Origin: an uncultured Bacteroidales bacterium
GTDB lineage: Bacteria; Bacteroidota; Bacteroidia; Bacteroidales; JAUNSR01
Direction: 5' to 3'
Length of the DNA stretch: 5,596 nucleotides
NCBI GenBank assembly: GCA_947074245.1
Contig: CAMTOW010000167.1
Coordinates: 1-5,596 of the forward strand
Below the pieces are notes generated by a model. It had not been told where the DNA came from. It saw only the letters and a list, made by a program, of their open reading frames with translations, and searched no databases. Below are positions 1 to 5,247 of this stretch, in pieces. Numbering within the stretch: the stretch's first letter is position 1; every line of letters starts with the position of its first letter. The translations under genes and the position numbers were made by a program.

Positions 1-6
1 AAAGGT

Positions 7-90
7 CAGGCAGGAAAATGAAAAAGTTCAGGCAGTAAAATTGAAAAACCCAGGCAGGAAAATCGGAACCGTTTTCTCAGGCAGAAAAAT
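7..90. repeat. Intergenic direct-repeat array (CAGGCAG-N-AAAAT core, four copies)
   Basis: A 13-base core, CAGGCAGgAAAAT, occurs at 7-19, 29-41 (t for g), 51-63 and 78-90 (a for g). The spacing is 22, 22 and 27 bases. The linkers between cores are also similar (GAAAAAGTT, TGAAAAACC), so the first two units are true 22-base tandem repeats. Bases 1-6 (AAAGGT) resemble the tail of a further unit (AAAGTT), which suggests the array continues beyond the left edge. The period is not a multiple of three and stops interrupt it, so it is not protein-coding. The 13-base repeat with a 9-base linker is too short for a CRISPR array. Function unknown. Confidence 0.8.
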
Positions 91-121
91 AAGGATGCCC
101 GACCTGATTGGGTCGGGCATC
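85..121 (-). terminator. Intrinsic terminator of the DJ-1/PfpI gene
   Basis: A perfect 11-bp stem (94-104 GATGCCCGACC with 111-121 GGTCGGGCATC) encloses a 6-base loop. On the minus strand it is followed by CTTATTTTT, a proper U-tract, and it lies just after the stop codon at 133. On the plus strand a T-run (129-134) starts seven bases after the stem, so weak termination in that direction is possible too. Confidence 0.85.
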
Positions 122-132
122 GGAAGACTTTT

Positions 133-660
133 TTATTGAAGAGCAGCAATGATCCGGGGGATCAAAAGAGGCAACGTCGTTTCGGTAGCAGCCGTCATGA
201 AATTGCTGTCGACGCAGAACGGATGGTCGGAAACCACGGCACGTACGATAGCGGGTTGAGCCAGCGGATGAAGGGTGATCTTCTTCCCATCCGCTATACC
301 GGTTTTTTCGAAAAGGAGTCCGGCTACGCAATGCCCGATCATGAGTTTTTGAGCAGCCCCGAATTCGGCGATCACGGAAAGCAGATCTTGATTGGGTTGT
401 TCGGCAGCGTGTTCGGAAAACACCGGCATCGCATCGCCGCAGGCAAATACGAACGCATCGTATTGATCGGTTCTCCCTTTGAGCGAGGCGATGACATCAT
501 CGGTACGCAAGGAAACGCCAGAGTTGGTTTTTATTTCGGGCGCGGTATCCACGGCGAACAGCGTGAATGAGATTCCGTTTTCATAGAAAGCTTCGAGGTA
601 CTGGACCAGACCGAATCCGTTTACGGGATTTACAGCGACTACGGCAACCTGTTTTTTCAT
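133..660 (-). CDS. DJ-1/PfpI family protein (class I glutamine amidotransferase-like fold)
   Basis: A 175-residue cytoplasmic protein with the size and fold signature of the DJ-1/PfpI superfamily. It starts with a hydrophobic first strand (KKQVAVVAVNPVNGFG). The nucleophile-elbow region IGHCVAGLLFEKTGI, with Cys111 as the likely reactive cysteine, is followed by DGKKITLHP, matching the family pattern CHG-x-L-x-x-x-GLL-x-GKx-x-T. Other family members act as redox or electrophile sensors, glyoxalase/deglycase-like enzymes, chaperones or peptidases; the substrate here cannot be told. Aligning without gaps on the NGI/AGI segment puts Gly17 where DJ-1 has its conserved Glu18, so the usual Cys-Glu pair may be absent. 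It starts with ATG after an AT-rich leader without a Shine-Dalgarno. It is divergent from an HxlR-type regulator, which suggests stress-inducible control. Family call is firm; function is open. Confidence 0.85.
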   Translation of the reverse strand: MKKQVAVVAVNPVNGFGLVQYLEAFYENGISFTLFAVDTAPEIKTNSGVSLRTDDVIASLKGRTDQYDAFVFACGDAMPVFSEHAAEQPNQDLLSVIAEFGAAQKLMIGHCVAGLLFEKTGIADGKKITLHPLAQPAIVRAVVSDHPFCVDSNFMTAATETTLPLLIPRIIAALQ

Positions 661-680
661 AATGGTAACGTTTACAAGAG

Positions 681-714
681 TTTATAGTTATTATTAGTAA
701 GTATGTTAGCTTTG
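681..714 (+). promoter_or_regulatory. Candidate promoter of the HxlR regulator gene
   Basis: TAGCTTTG (707-714) matches the Bacteroidota -7 consensus TAnnTTTG exactly. A loose -33-like TTTA (681-684) lies 22 bases upstream. The predicted start near 721 gives a leader of about 105 bases, which would contain the inverted repeat at 773-788. The -7 element lies face to face with the candidate minus-strand promoter (720-727). Confidence 0.45.
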
Positions 715-719
715 TGAAG

Positions 720-750
720 CAAAGGTTGCGATTGTGAATCTGATAAACAA
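720..750 (-). promoter_or_regulatory. Candidate promoter of the DJ-1/PfpI gene
   Basis: On the minus strand AACCTTTG (720-727) differs from the Bacteroidota -7 consensus TAnnTTTG only at its first base. TTG (748-750) sits 20 bases upstream, the usual place for the -33 element. Transcription would start near 713 and give a leader of about 53 bases. This is inference from consensus only. Confidence 0.4.
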
Positions 751-772
751 GAACGCAGGTGTATGTCAGTTA

Positions 773-788
773 GTTACATGGATGTAAC
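773..788. promoter_or_regulatory. Perfect 16-bp inverted repeat, candidate HxlR operator
   Basis: GTTACAT-GG-ATGTAAC is a perfect 7-2-7 inverted repeat centred 46 bases before the hxlR start codon. HxlR-family proteins bind as dimers to short palindromes near their own or a divergent gene, so this is the best operator candidate in the gap. Similar short words flank it on both sides: TATGTCAG at 762-769 and TATGTTCAG at 790-798, with TATGTTAG at 702-709 near the -7 element. A partial GTAA-CGT-TTAC palindrome lies at 665-675 near the other gene. The symmetry is seen directly; the binding protein is inferred. Confidence 0.55.
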
Positions 789-826
789 CTATGTTCAGAC
801 AGAATGAATTAGCTTAATGTTAAAAT

Positions 827-1162
827 ATGGAAAATTTTCATCATGAGGGAGATTGTCCCATCCGCGACGTAATCAGCCATTTGAGCAGCAAGTGGGCCAT
901 GTTGGTATTGATTACGCTACACAGTAACGGACGGATGCGTTTTTCGGATATTCAGCGGAGTATCGGGGATATTTCGCAGCGGATGCTGACGGTGACGTTG
1001 CGATCGCTGGAGAAAGGCGGTATGGTGGGGCGTGAAGTGTTTGCCGAAGTGCCACCGCGGGTAGAATATGAACTGACGGAAAAAGGGGACAGTTTCATTC
1101 CCTGTATCCAATCGCTCGTAGGATGGGCGGCTCAATACCCGGAACCGATCGGGGCAGAATAG
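827..1162 (+). CDS. HxlR-family winged helix-turn-helix transcriptional regulator
   Basis: A 111-residue protein, typical of the HxlR family. The hallmark N-terminal segment CPIRDVISHLSSKWAMLVL (residues 10-27) carries the conserved Cys10 and the KW pair. It is followed by the helix-turn-helix: MRFSDIQRSIGDIS (36-49) leads into recognition helix QRMLTVTLRSLEKGGMV (50-66). The wing has a beta-hairpin ending in VPPRVEYELTEKG (74-86). Cys10 matches the position that senses oxidants, quinones or aldehydes in YodB, HypR and QorR; a second cysteine (Cys92) is near the C-terminal dimer helix. The start was chosen because the conserved segment begins at residue 10 and no earlier in-frame start extends the homology. 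It is divergent from a DJ-1/PfpI gene and most likely regulates that gene and itself through the inverted repeat at 773-788. Inducer unknown. Confidence 0.92.
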   Translation: MENFHHEGDCPIRDVISHLSSKWAMLVLITLHSNGRMRFSDIQRSIGDISQRMLTVTLRSLEKGGMVGREVFAEVPPRVEYELTEKGDSFIPCIQSLVGWAAQYPEPIGAE

Positions 1163-1204
1163 AAAACGGCATCCGTACATAAGGTAGGGATGCCGTTTTT
1201 ATTT
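1163..1204 (+). terminator. Intrinsic terminator after hxlR, possibly bidirectional
   Basis: A perfect 12-bp stem (1163-1174 AAAACGGCATCC with 1188-1199 GGATGCCGTTTT) has a 13-base loop and is followed by TTTTTATTT on the plus strand. It begins directly after the hxlR stop codon. The convergent HAD gene ends 16 bases away at 1216, and the stem's own A-run supplies TTTT in the minus direction, so the same hairpin may serve both genes. Confidence 0.9.
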
Positions 1205-1215
1205 GGTAGAAATCT

Positions 1216-1995
1216 TTAATCGATCAGACCGAAATGAACGAGGGCATTGCGAATACCGTCTTCATCGACCGAAGAGGTCACGTAGTCGGCCACGCTTTTG
1301 ACTTCGTCGCCAGCATTGCCCATCGCGACACCGATTCCGGCCGTCTTGAGCATATTGATGTCATTTCCTCCATCGCCGAACGCCATGCTTTGAGAAACAT
1401 CGAAGCCATGATGTTCCATGACGCGGATGATCCCCTCCTGCTTATCGTTGCCTTTGCATACGATATCGCAGAAAAGCGGATGCCAACGGGTGATGGTACA
1501 ACCGGAAAATACGTTTTCCTGAACAGACGAATCGAGAGAACCCGGAAAGAAGCCCATGATCTGGAAGATATCTTTGCCGAGTGCTTCTTCGATCGGAAGC
1601 ACTTCGGGAAGATCCACTTCGAGATGGTCTGTAATCTCCCGGATTTCGGGGGTAATCGCCGGAGCGAACCAACCATCGGCGTGCATGAACACAAGCGGAT
1701 AGCTGACCTGGCGGCTCCACTCGATGATGCTACGGATATCGTCGGAAGAAATGTTCTTTTTCAGTAGTGTTTCGCCACCGGGAATGAAGCTATGACTTCC
1801 ATTGAGCGTTACGTAACCATCGAATTCGATATTTTTAAGCGAATCGAGCAGATAATGGGGACGACCCGAAGAAACAAAGATCTTAATACCTTTTTCTTTG
1901 AGTTGCTGCAAAGACTGAAGCGCAGACTCGGGAACCTTGTGAGTTTTGAATGAAAGCAGCGTTCCATCCACATCGAAAAAAACAGCTTTAACCAT
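1216..1995 (-). CDS. Cof-type HAD-IIB family phosphatase
   Basis: A 259-residue cytoplasmic hydrolase of the haloacid dehalogenase superfamily, subclass IIB, the usual Cof/YbiV length. Motif I is FFDVDGTLL (residues 6-14), with Asp8 the nucleophile and Asp10 the acid/base. Motif II is SSGRP (42-46). The motif III lysine is probably Lys185 in KGNDKQEG, and motif IV is GDGGNDINML (207-216), which supplies the Mg2+-binding aspartates. The C2B cap lies between motifs II and III, roughly residues 80-180. Such enzymes dephosphorylate sugar phosphates, nucleotides, pyridoxal phosphate or flavin precursors; the substrate cannot be read from sequence. The ATG start places motif I at the normal distance. 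It is transcribed alone: its own promoter lies at 2074-2081, a hairpin bounds it downstream, and the upstream cysS has a strong terminator. Confidence 0.92.
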   Translation of the reverse strand: MVKAVFFDVDGTLLSFKTHKVPESALQSLQQLKEKGIKIFVSSGRPHYLLDSLKNIEFDGYVTLNGSHSFIPGGETLLKKNISSDDIRSIIEWSRQVSYPLVFMHADGWFAPAITPEIREITDHLEVDLPEVLPIEEALGKDIFQIMGFFPGSLDSSVQENVFSGCTITRWHPLFCDIVCKGNDKQEGIIRVMEHHGFDVSQSMAFGDGGNDINMLKTAGIGVAMGNAGDEVKSVADYVTSSVDEDGIRNALVHFGLID

Positions 1996-2002
1996 AATAC
2001 CT

Positions 2003-2050
2003 AATTAATAAAAGAGCCGGATCGGTATGGGGAAACCTTTTACGACCGGC
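2003..2050 (-). promoter_or_regulatory. Terminator-like leader hairpin upstream of the HAD gene
   Basis: In the predicted 5' leader, GCCGGTCG (2043-2050 on the minus strand) can pair with CGA-T-CCGGC (2016-2024): eight base pairs with one bulged base and an 18-base loop. A T-rich stretch, TCTTTTATTAATT, follows before the start codon at 1995. The arrangement looks like a weak attenuator, or simply a structured leader. No known riboswitch class was recognised. Confidence 0.35.
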
Positions 2051-2073
2051 AGGTGATCTACTTGCAACGGGCA

Positions 2074-2081
2074 CAAAGGTA
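2074..2081 (-). promoter_or_regulatory. -7 promoter element of the HAD phosphatase gene
   Basis: TACCTTTG on the minus strand is an exact match to the Bacteroidota -7 consensus TAnnTTTG. It predicts a start near 2067 and a leader of about 72 bases. No clear -33 TTTG is visible at the expected distance. Confidence 0.55.
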
Positions 2082-2160
2082 CGGAAAGTAGCCGATATTC
2101 CTACCGAGGGCTGAAATGAGGGCGTTTGTGCCGCAGAGAGCGGTTGAGAGAGGGAGCGGG

Positions 2161-2200
2161 ATAAACAAAAAGGGTAATGACGTTTCGGTCATTACCCTTT
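2161..2200 (-). terminator. Intrinsic terminator of cysS
   Basis: A perfect 13-bp stem (2169-2181 AAAGGGTAATGAC with 2188-2200 GTCATTACCCTTT) encloses a 6-base loop. On the minus strand it runs into TTTTTGTTTAT. It starts 12 bases after the cysS stop codon and should isolate cysS from the HAD gene downstream. Confidence 0.93.
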
Positions 2201-2212
2201 CGGAATCCTATA

Positions 2213-3688
2213 TCAATTGTTGAGTTTCCATTCGAAGCCGTCTTTGGTGTCTTTGATTTCGAAACCAAGTCCGGTCAGTTTGTTGCGGATCAGATCGGCC
2301 ATCGCCCAATCTTTGTTGGCTTTGGCGCTCATGCGCATCTCCAAAAGAAGATTGATCGCCTCGGAGTATGCCTCGTTGTTGCCCGATCCGGATTTTTCTT
2401 CCTTCTTGAGCCCGAGGATATCGAACATGAACAGCTCCATCGTTTGGCGAAGCAGAGTCAGATTTTCCGCATCGATCGTATCGTTGCCCGCAAGAACGCG
2501 GTTGATGATGCTGGCGCACTCGAACAGGTGAGAGATCACGATGGGCGAGTTGAGGTCGTCGTTCATCGCATCGTACATTTTCTGACGAAGCGGAGCGATC
2601 TCGACCGTCGATTTATCGGATGGCGTGATCTTATCCAGATTGGCGTAAGCTTCCATCAAGCGGTTGAGCCCTTTTTCGGCAGCCTGAAGCGCTTCGTTGC
2701 TGAAATCGACCGTGCTGCGGTAGTGAGCCATCAGGATGAAGAAGCGGATGGTCATCGGCGAGTAGGCCTGCGTAAGGGCTGCGTGATCGCCGGTGAAGAA
2801 CTGATCGAGCGTGATGAAGTTGCCCAATGATTTACCCATCTTCTGTCCGTTGATCGTGATCATGTTGTTGTGCATCCAATAACGGACACACTCATGCCCC
2901 TGAGCAGCTACGGATTGAGCGATCTCACATTCGTGGTGCGGGAAGAGAAGGTCCATTCCGCCCCCGTGGATGTCGAATGTTTCGCCCAGGTATTTCTGTC
3001 CCATCGCCGAGCATTCGAGGTGCCATCCCGGGAAGCCGTCGCTCCATGGAGAAGGCCAGCGCATGATGTGGGCATCATCGGCTTTCTTCCAAAGGGCGAA
3101 GTCGAAGCTGTTGCGTTTCTCCTGCTGTCCGTCGAGTTCGCGGGTCGTGGTGAGAAGCTCTTCGATATTGCGTCCGGAAAGTTTTCCGTAATGGTGAGCT
3201 TTGTTGTATTTCTCTACGTCGAAATAGACCGAACCGTTGCTTTCGTATGCGAATCCGGCATCGAAGATCTTTTTCACGTATTCGATCTGCTCAATGATAT
3301 GGCCGGAAGCGTGCGGTTCGATGCTTGGCGGGAGCACGTTGAGCGCTTCCATCGCCTTGTGATAGCGATTGAGGTAGTATTGCACGACCTCCATCGGTTC
3401 GAGTTCTTCCAGACGAGCTTTTTTAGCGATCTTGTCTTCGCCCTGATCGGCATCGTTCTCCAGATGGCCCACGTCGGTAATGTTGCGCACATAGCGCACT
3501 TTGTAGCCGATGTGTTGCAAATAGCGGAACAAAAGATCGAACGTAATCGCAGGACGAGCATGACCTAAATGTCCGTCGCCATAAACGGTAGGACCACAAA
3601 CATAAAGTCCGACGTGTCCGGGATGAACAGGAACGAACTCTTCCTTCTTGCGGTCGAGTGTATTGTAAATATTCAGTTTCTGTGTCAT
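2213..3688 (-). CDS. cysS: Cysteine--tRNA ligase (CysRS)
   Basis: A class I aminoacyl-tRNA synthetase of 491 residues that joins cysteine to tRNA-Cys using ATP in the cytoplasm; essential. The N-terminus YVCGPTVYGDGHLGHAR has the HIGH-type motif HLGH at residues 40-43. The second signature is KMGKS (283-287), with Gly replacing the usual first Ser. Expected Zn2+ ligands are present: Cys31, Cys226 (GWHLECSAM), and His251 and Glu255 in FPHHECEIAQ; Cys254 within this motif is an extra cysteine. The C-terminal half holds the DALR-type and anticodon-binding helical domains, ending in GFEWKLNN. I chose the ATG at 3688 because the protein then begins MTQKLNIYNTLDRKK, the family's usual opening. An in-frame TTG at 3712 would add eight residues but lies inside the -7 promoter element. 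It has its own promoter and terminator. Confidence 0.98.
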   Translation of the reverse strand: MTQKLNIYNTLDRKKEEFVPVHPGHVGLYVCGPTVYGDGHLGHARPAITFDLLFRYLQHIGYKVRYVRNITDVGHLENDADQGEDKIAKKARLEELEPMEVVQYYLNRYHKAMEALNVLPPSIEPHASGHIIEQIEYVKKIFDAGFAYESNGSVYFDVEKYNKAHHYGKLSGRNIEELLTTTRELDGQQEKRNSFDFALWKKADDAHIMRWPSPWSDGFPGWHLECSAMGQKYLGETFDIHGGGMDLLFPHHECEIAQSVAAQGHECVRYWMHNNMITINGQKMGKSLGNFITLDQFFTGDHAALTQAYSPMTIRFFILMAHYRSTVDFSNEALQAAEKGLNRLMEAYANLDKITPSDKSTVEIAPLRQKMYDAMNDDLNSPIVISHLFECASIINRVLAGNDTIDAENLTLLRQTMELFMFDILGLKKEEKSGSGNNEAYSEAINLLLEMRMSAKANKDWAMADLIRNKLTGLGFEIKDTKDGFEWKLNN

Positions 3689-3709
3689 AAAATTCGATTT
3701 ACTTAATTG

Positions 3710-3717
3710 CAAAAGTA
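3710..3717 (-). promoter_or_regulatory. -7 promoter element of cysS
   Basis: TACTTTTG on the minus strand matches TAnnTTTG exactly and predicts a start near 3703, about 15 bases before the ATG at 3688. The -33 region would fall just after the stop codon of the upstream ABC gene, in a T-rich stretch with no clear TTTG at the right distance. The element's position rules out translation from the TTG at 3712 for this transcript. Confidence 0.55.
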
Positions 3718-3747
3718 AAAAAATAAAATGAAGGGCGGGGTATCCGA

Positions 3748-4398
3748 TCAGATGATCAGCCCGTCTTGCATATGGATAACCCGGTCGGACATCCCGGAAA
3801 GGGACTCGTCGTGGGTAACGATAACGAAAGTCTGGTTGAGCTGTTGACGCAGTTCGAAGAACAGGCGATGAAGCTCCATCTTGTTGGCCGAATCGAGGCT
3901 GCCGGAGGGTTCGTCGGCAAAGACGACGGTAGGATCGTTGATGAGCGCGCGGGCCACTGCCACACGTTGCTTCTCTCCTCCCGAAAGTTCGGCGGGCTTA
4001 TGCTCCATCCGGTCGGACAGGCCGAGAAAATCGAGAATCTCTTTGGCTTTCTTTTCGGCTACGGAACTTTTGGTCTTTCCGATCAGAGCCGGGATCATCA
4101 CATTCTCGAGAGCCGTAAACTCGGGGAGCAACTGATGAAACTGGAAGACGAAGCCAATGTTCTTATTGCGGAACGCGGACAATTCTTTCTCTTTCATTTT
4201 CAGAACATCGGTGCCGTTGATCACGACGCTGCCCGTATCGGCCTTATCGAGCGTGCCCATAATCTGGAGAAGCGTAGTTTTGCCGGCGCCGCTCTTTCCG
4301 ATGACAGAAACGACTTCGCCCTGACGGATGGTCAGATCGATGCCTTTGAGGACACGGAGGTCGCCGAAACTTTTGGTGATATTGGATACTTCAATCAT
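3748..4398 (-). CDS. lolD: ABC transporter ATP-binding protein, LolD/MacB-type
   Basis: A 216-residue ATPase domain of the MacB/LolD (type VII ABC) group. In order: A-loop region ITKSFGDLRVL, Walker A GKSGAGKT (34-41), Q-loop Gln86 (FVFQFHQLLPEFTALENV), ABC signature LSGGEKQ (138-144), Walker B VVFADEP (158-164), D-loop SLDS (167-170) and switch His196 (IVTHDE). The LLPEFTALENV stretch and the short length are typical of LolD, which powers release of lipoproteins from the inner membrane toward LolA. No LolC/E-type permease is in the window, so partnership with LolCE is inferred; related exporters remain possible. The ATG at 4398 (MIEVSNITKSF) is chosen because further upstream sequence overlaps tcdA and is not family-like. 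It lies 26 bases after tcdA, so the two are probably one transcript. No convincing terminator follows it. Confidence 0.88.
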   Translation of the reverse strand: MIEVSNITKSFGDLRVLKGIDLTIRQGEVVSVIGKSGAGKTTLLQIMGTLDKADTGSVVINGTDVLKMKEKELSAFRNKNIGFVFQFHQLLPEFTALENVMIPALIGKTKSSVAEKKAKEILDFLGLSDRMEHKPAELSGGEKQRVAVARALINDPTVVFADEPSGSLDSANKMELHRLFFELRQQLNQTFVIVTHDESLSGMSDRVIHMQDGLII

Positions 4399-4424
4399 GC
4401 GTTTGGAATGAACCGGTGATGAGA

Positions 4425-5135
4425 TTACAGTTTGCGAATAACGTGGGAGGCCAAGAAGATCCCGAAAATGGCCGGCATGTATGAGACGGTGCCGACGGTG
4501 GACTTCTTGTTCCGTTCGTTTTCGGTCAGGATAACGGCATTGCGATTGGGGGCTTCGGTAGAAAATACGACCGGAAGACCTTTGCGGATGCCTAATTTGA
4601 CAAGGCGTTTGCGTACGGCTTTGGCAAGGGTACATTCGCGCGTGGCGGATATATCGGCGAACTTAACCTGAGTGGGGTCGATGCGAGCTCCGGCTCCCAT
4701 GGAAGAGATGATCTTGATCTTGCGGCGCATCGCCGAAGCGATCAGATGGACCTTGGGGCTGAGCGTATCGATGGCATCGACGATAAAATCGAAATGATCG
4801 CTTTCGAGGAGCTGATCGGTCAGTTCGTCGTGAATGAACTCATGGCGCGAAACCAATTGAAGCGAAGGGTTGATATCAAGCAGATGTTTGGAAAGGATAT
4901 CTACCTTCTTATGACCCACCGTGCTGTGACGGGCAACCAATTGACGGTTGATGTTGGAGGGATTTACCACATCGCCGTCGATAATCGTGATCTTGCCGAC
5001 ACCGGCACGACATATCATTTCGGCAGCATACGCTCCTACTCCGCCGACACCTACGATGAGGACGTGAGATTTCTGCAATCGTTCGAGTTTTTCCTCACCA
5101 AGCAGGAGGACGGTTCTTTCAAGCCAATTTTCCAC
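4425..5135 (-). CDS. tcdA: tRNA threonylcarbamoyladenosine dehydratase
   Basis: A 236-residue E1-like (ThiF/MoeB/HesA superfamily) enzyme. TcdA uses ATP to cyclise t6A at position 37 of ANN-decoding tRNAs to ct6A, which improves decoding. The Rossmann nucleotide-binding loop is VGVGGVGAYAAE (28-39), followed by TIIDGDVVNPSNINRQ (50-65) with the acidic residue for the ribose and the Asn-Arg-Gln adenylation motif. Then come VDAIDTLSPK (119-128) and SSMGAGARIDPTQ (144-156), both characteristic of TcdA rather than of ThiF or MoeB. It is somewhat shorter than E. coli TcdA (268). The start codon is GTG at 5135; MENWLERT matches the family opening, and a -7 element lies just upstream, so the rare start is preferred. 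It is the first gene of a probable tcdA-lolD operon. Confidence 0.95.
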   Translation of the reverse strand: MENWLERTVLLLGEEKLERLQKSHVLIVGVGGVGAYAAEMICRAGVGKITIIDGDVVNPSNINRQLVARHSTVGHKKVDILSKHLLDINPSLQLVSRHEFIHDELTDQLLESDHFDFIVDAIDTLSPKVHLIASAMRRKIKIISSMGAGARIDPTQVKFADISATRECTLAKAVRKRLVKLGIRKGLPVVFSTEAPNRNAVILTENERNKKSTVGTVSYMPAIFGIFLASHVIRKL

Positions 5136-5158
5136 TGAATAAACTGTTTTATTACCTA

Positions 5159-5166
5159 CAAAGGTA
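5159..5166 (-). promoter_or_regulatory. -7 promoter element of tcdA
   Basis: TACCTTTG on the minus strand is an exact TAnnTTTG match and predicts a start near 5151, about 16 bases before the GTG start. No clear -33 element is seen. It lies 43 bases from the opposing -7 element of the plus-strand gene, so the two divergent promoters are close and back to back. Confidence 0.55.
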
Positions 5167-5209
5167 TGAATTCGTGATAAGCGGACATCTATTTTTCAGA
5201 TACCTTTTT

Positions 5210-5217
5210 TATATTTG
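5210..5217 (+). promoter_or_regulatory. -7 promoter element of the secreted Cys-rich protein gene
   Basis: TATATTTG matches TAnnTTTG exactly and predicts a start near 5224, 24 bases before the ATG at 5248. The leader is AT-rich (TTAAAAATTAATAAT) with no Shine-Dalgarno, which is normal for Bacteroidota. No clear -33 element is seen. Confidence 0.55.
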
Positions 5218-5247
5218 TGTGAAACTAACGTCTTAAAAATTAATAAT

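Noticed and set aside
7..90. CRISPR array
   Set aside because: Cores of 13 bases with linkers of about 9 bases, and similar linkers, do not fit CRISPR repeats and spacers; no cas gene is nearby.
1234..1767. Open frame of 177 codons on the plus strand opposite the HAD gene
   Set aside because: The minus-strand HAD protein has all four catalytic motifs in order; the plus-strand translation has no family features.
2870..3568. Long open frame of 232 codons on the plus strand opposite cysS
   Set aside because: It lies entirely antisense to a well-supported cysS, has no family-like motifs, and arises from the codon bias of the real gene. The same holds for the frame at 2177-2830.
3689..3712. Start of cysS at the TTG at 3712
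   Set aside because: This TTG is part of the -7 element TACTTTTG, and the ATG at 3688 gives the family's usual N-terminus.
3766..4419. Open frame of 217 codons on the plus strand opposite lolD
   Set aside because: Antisense shadow of a clear ABC ATPase gene; no recognisable domain and no promoter-like element upstream.
4399..4635. N-terminal extension of the ABC ATPase to 295 residues
   Set aside because: The extra residues overlap the tcdA coding region in another frame and lack family similarity; MIEVSNITKSF is the normal opening of such ATPases.
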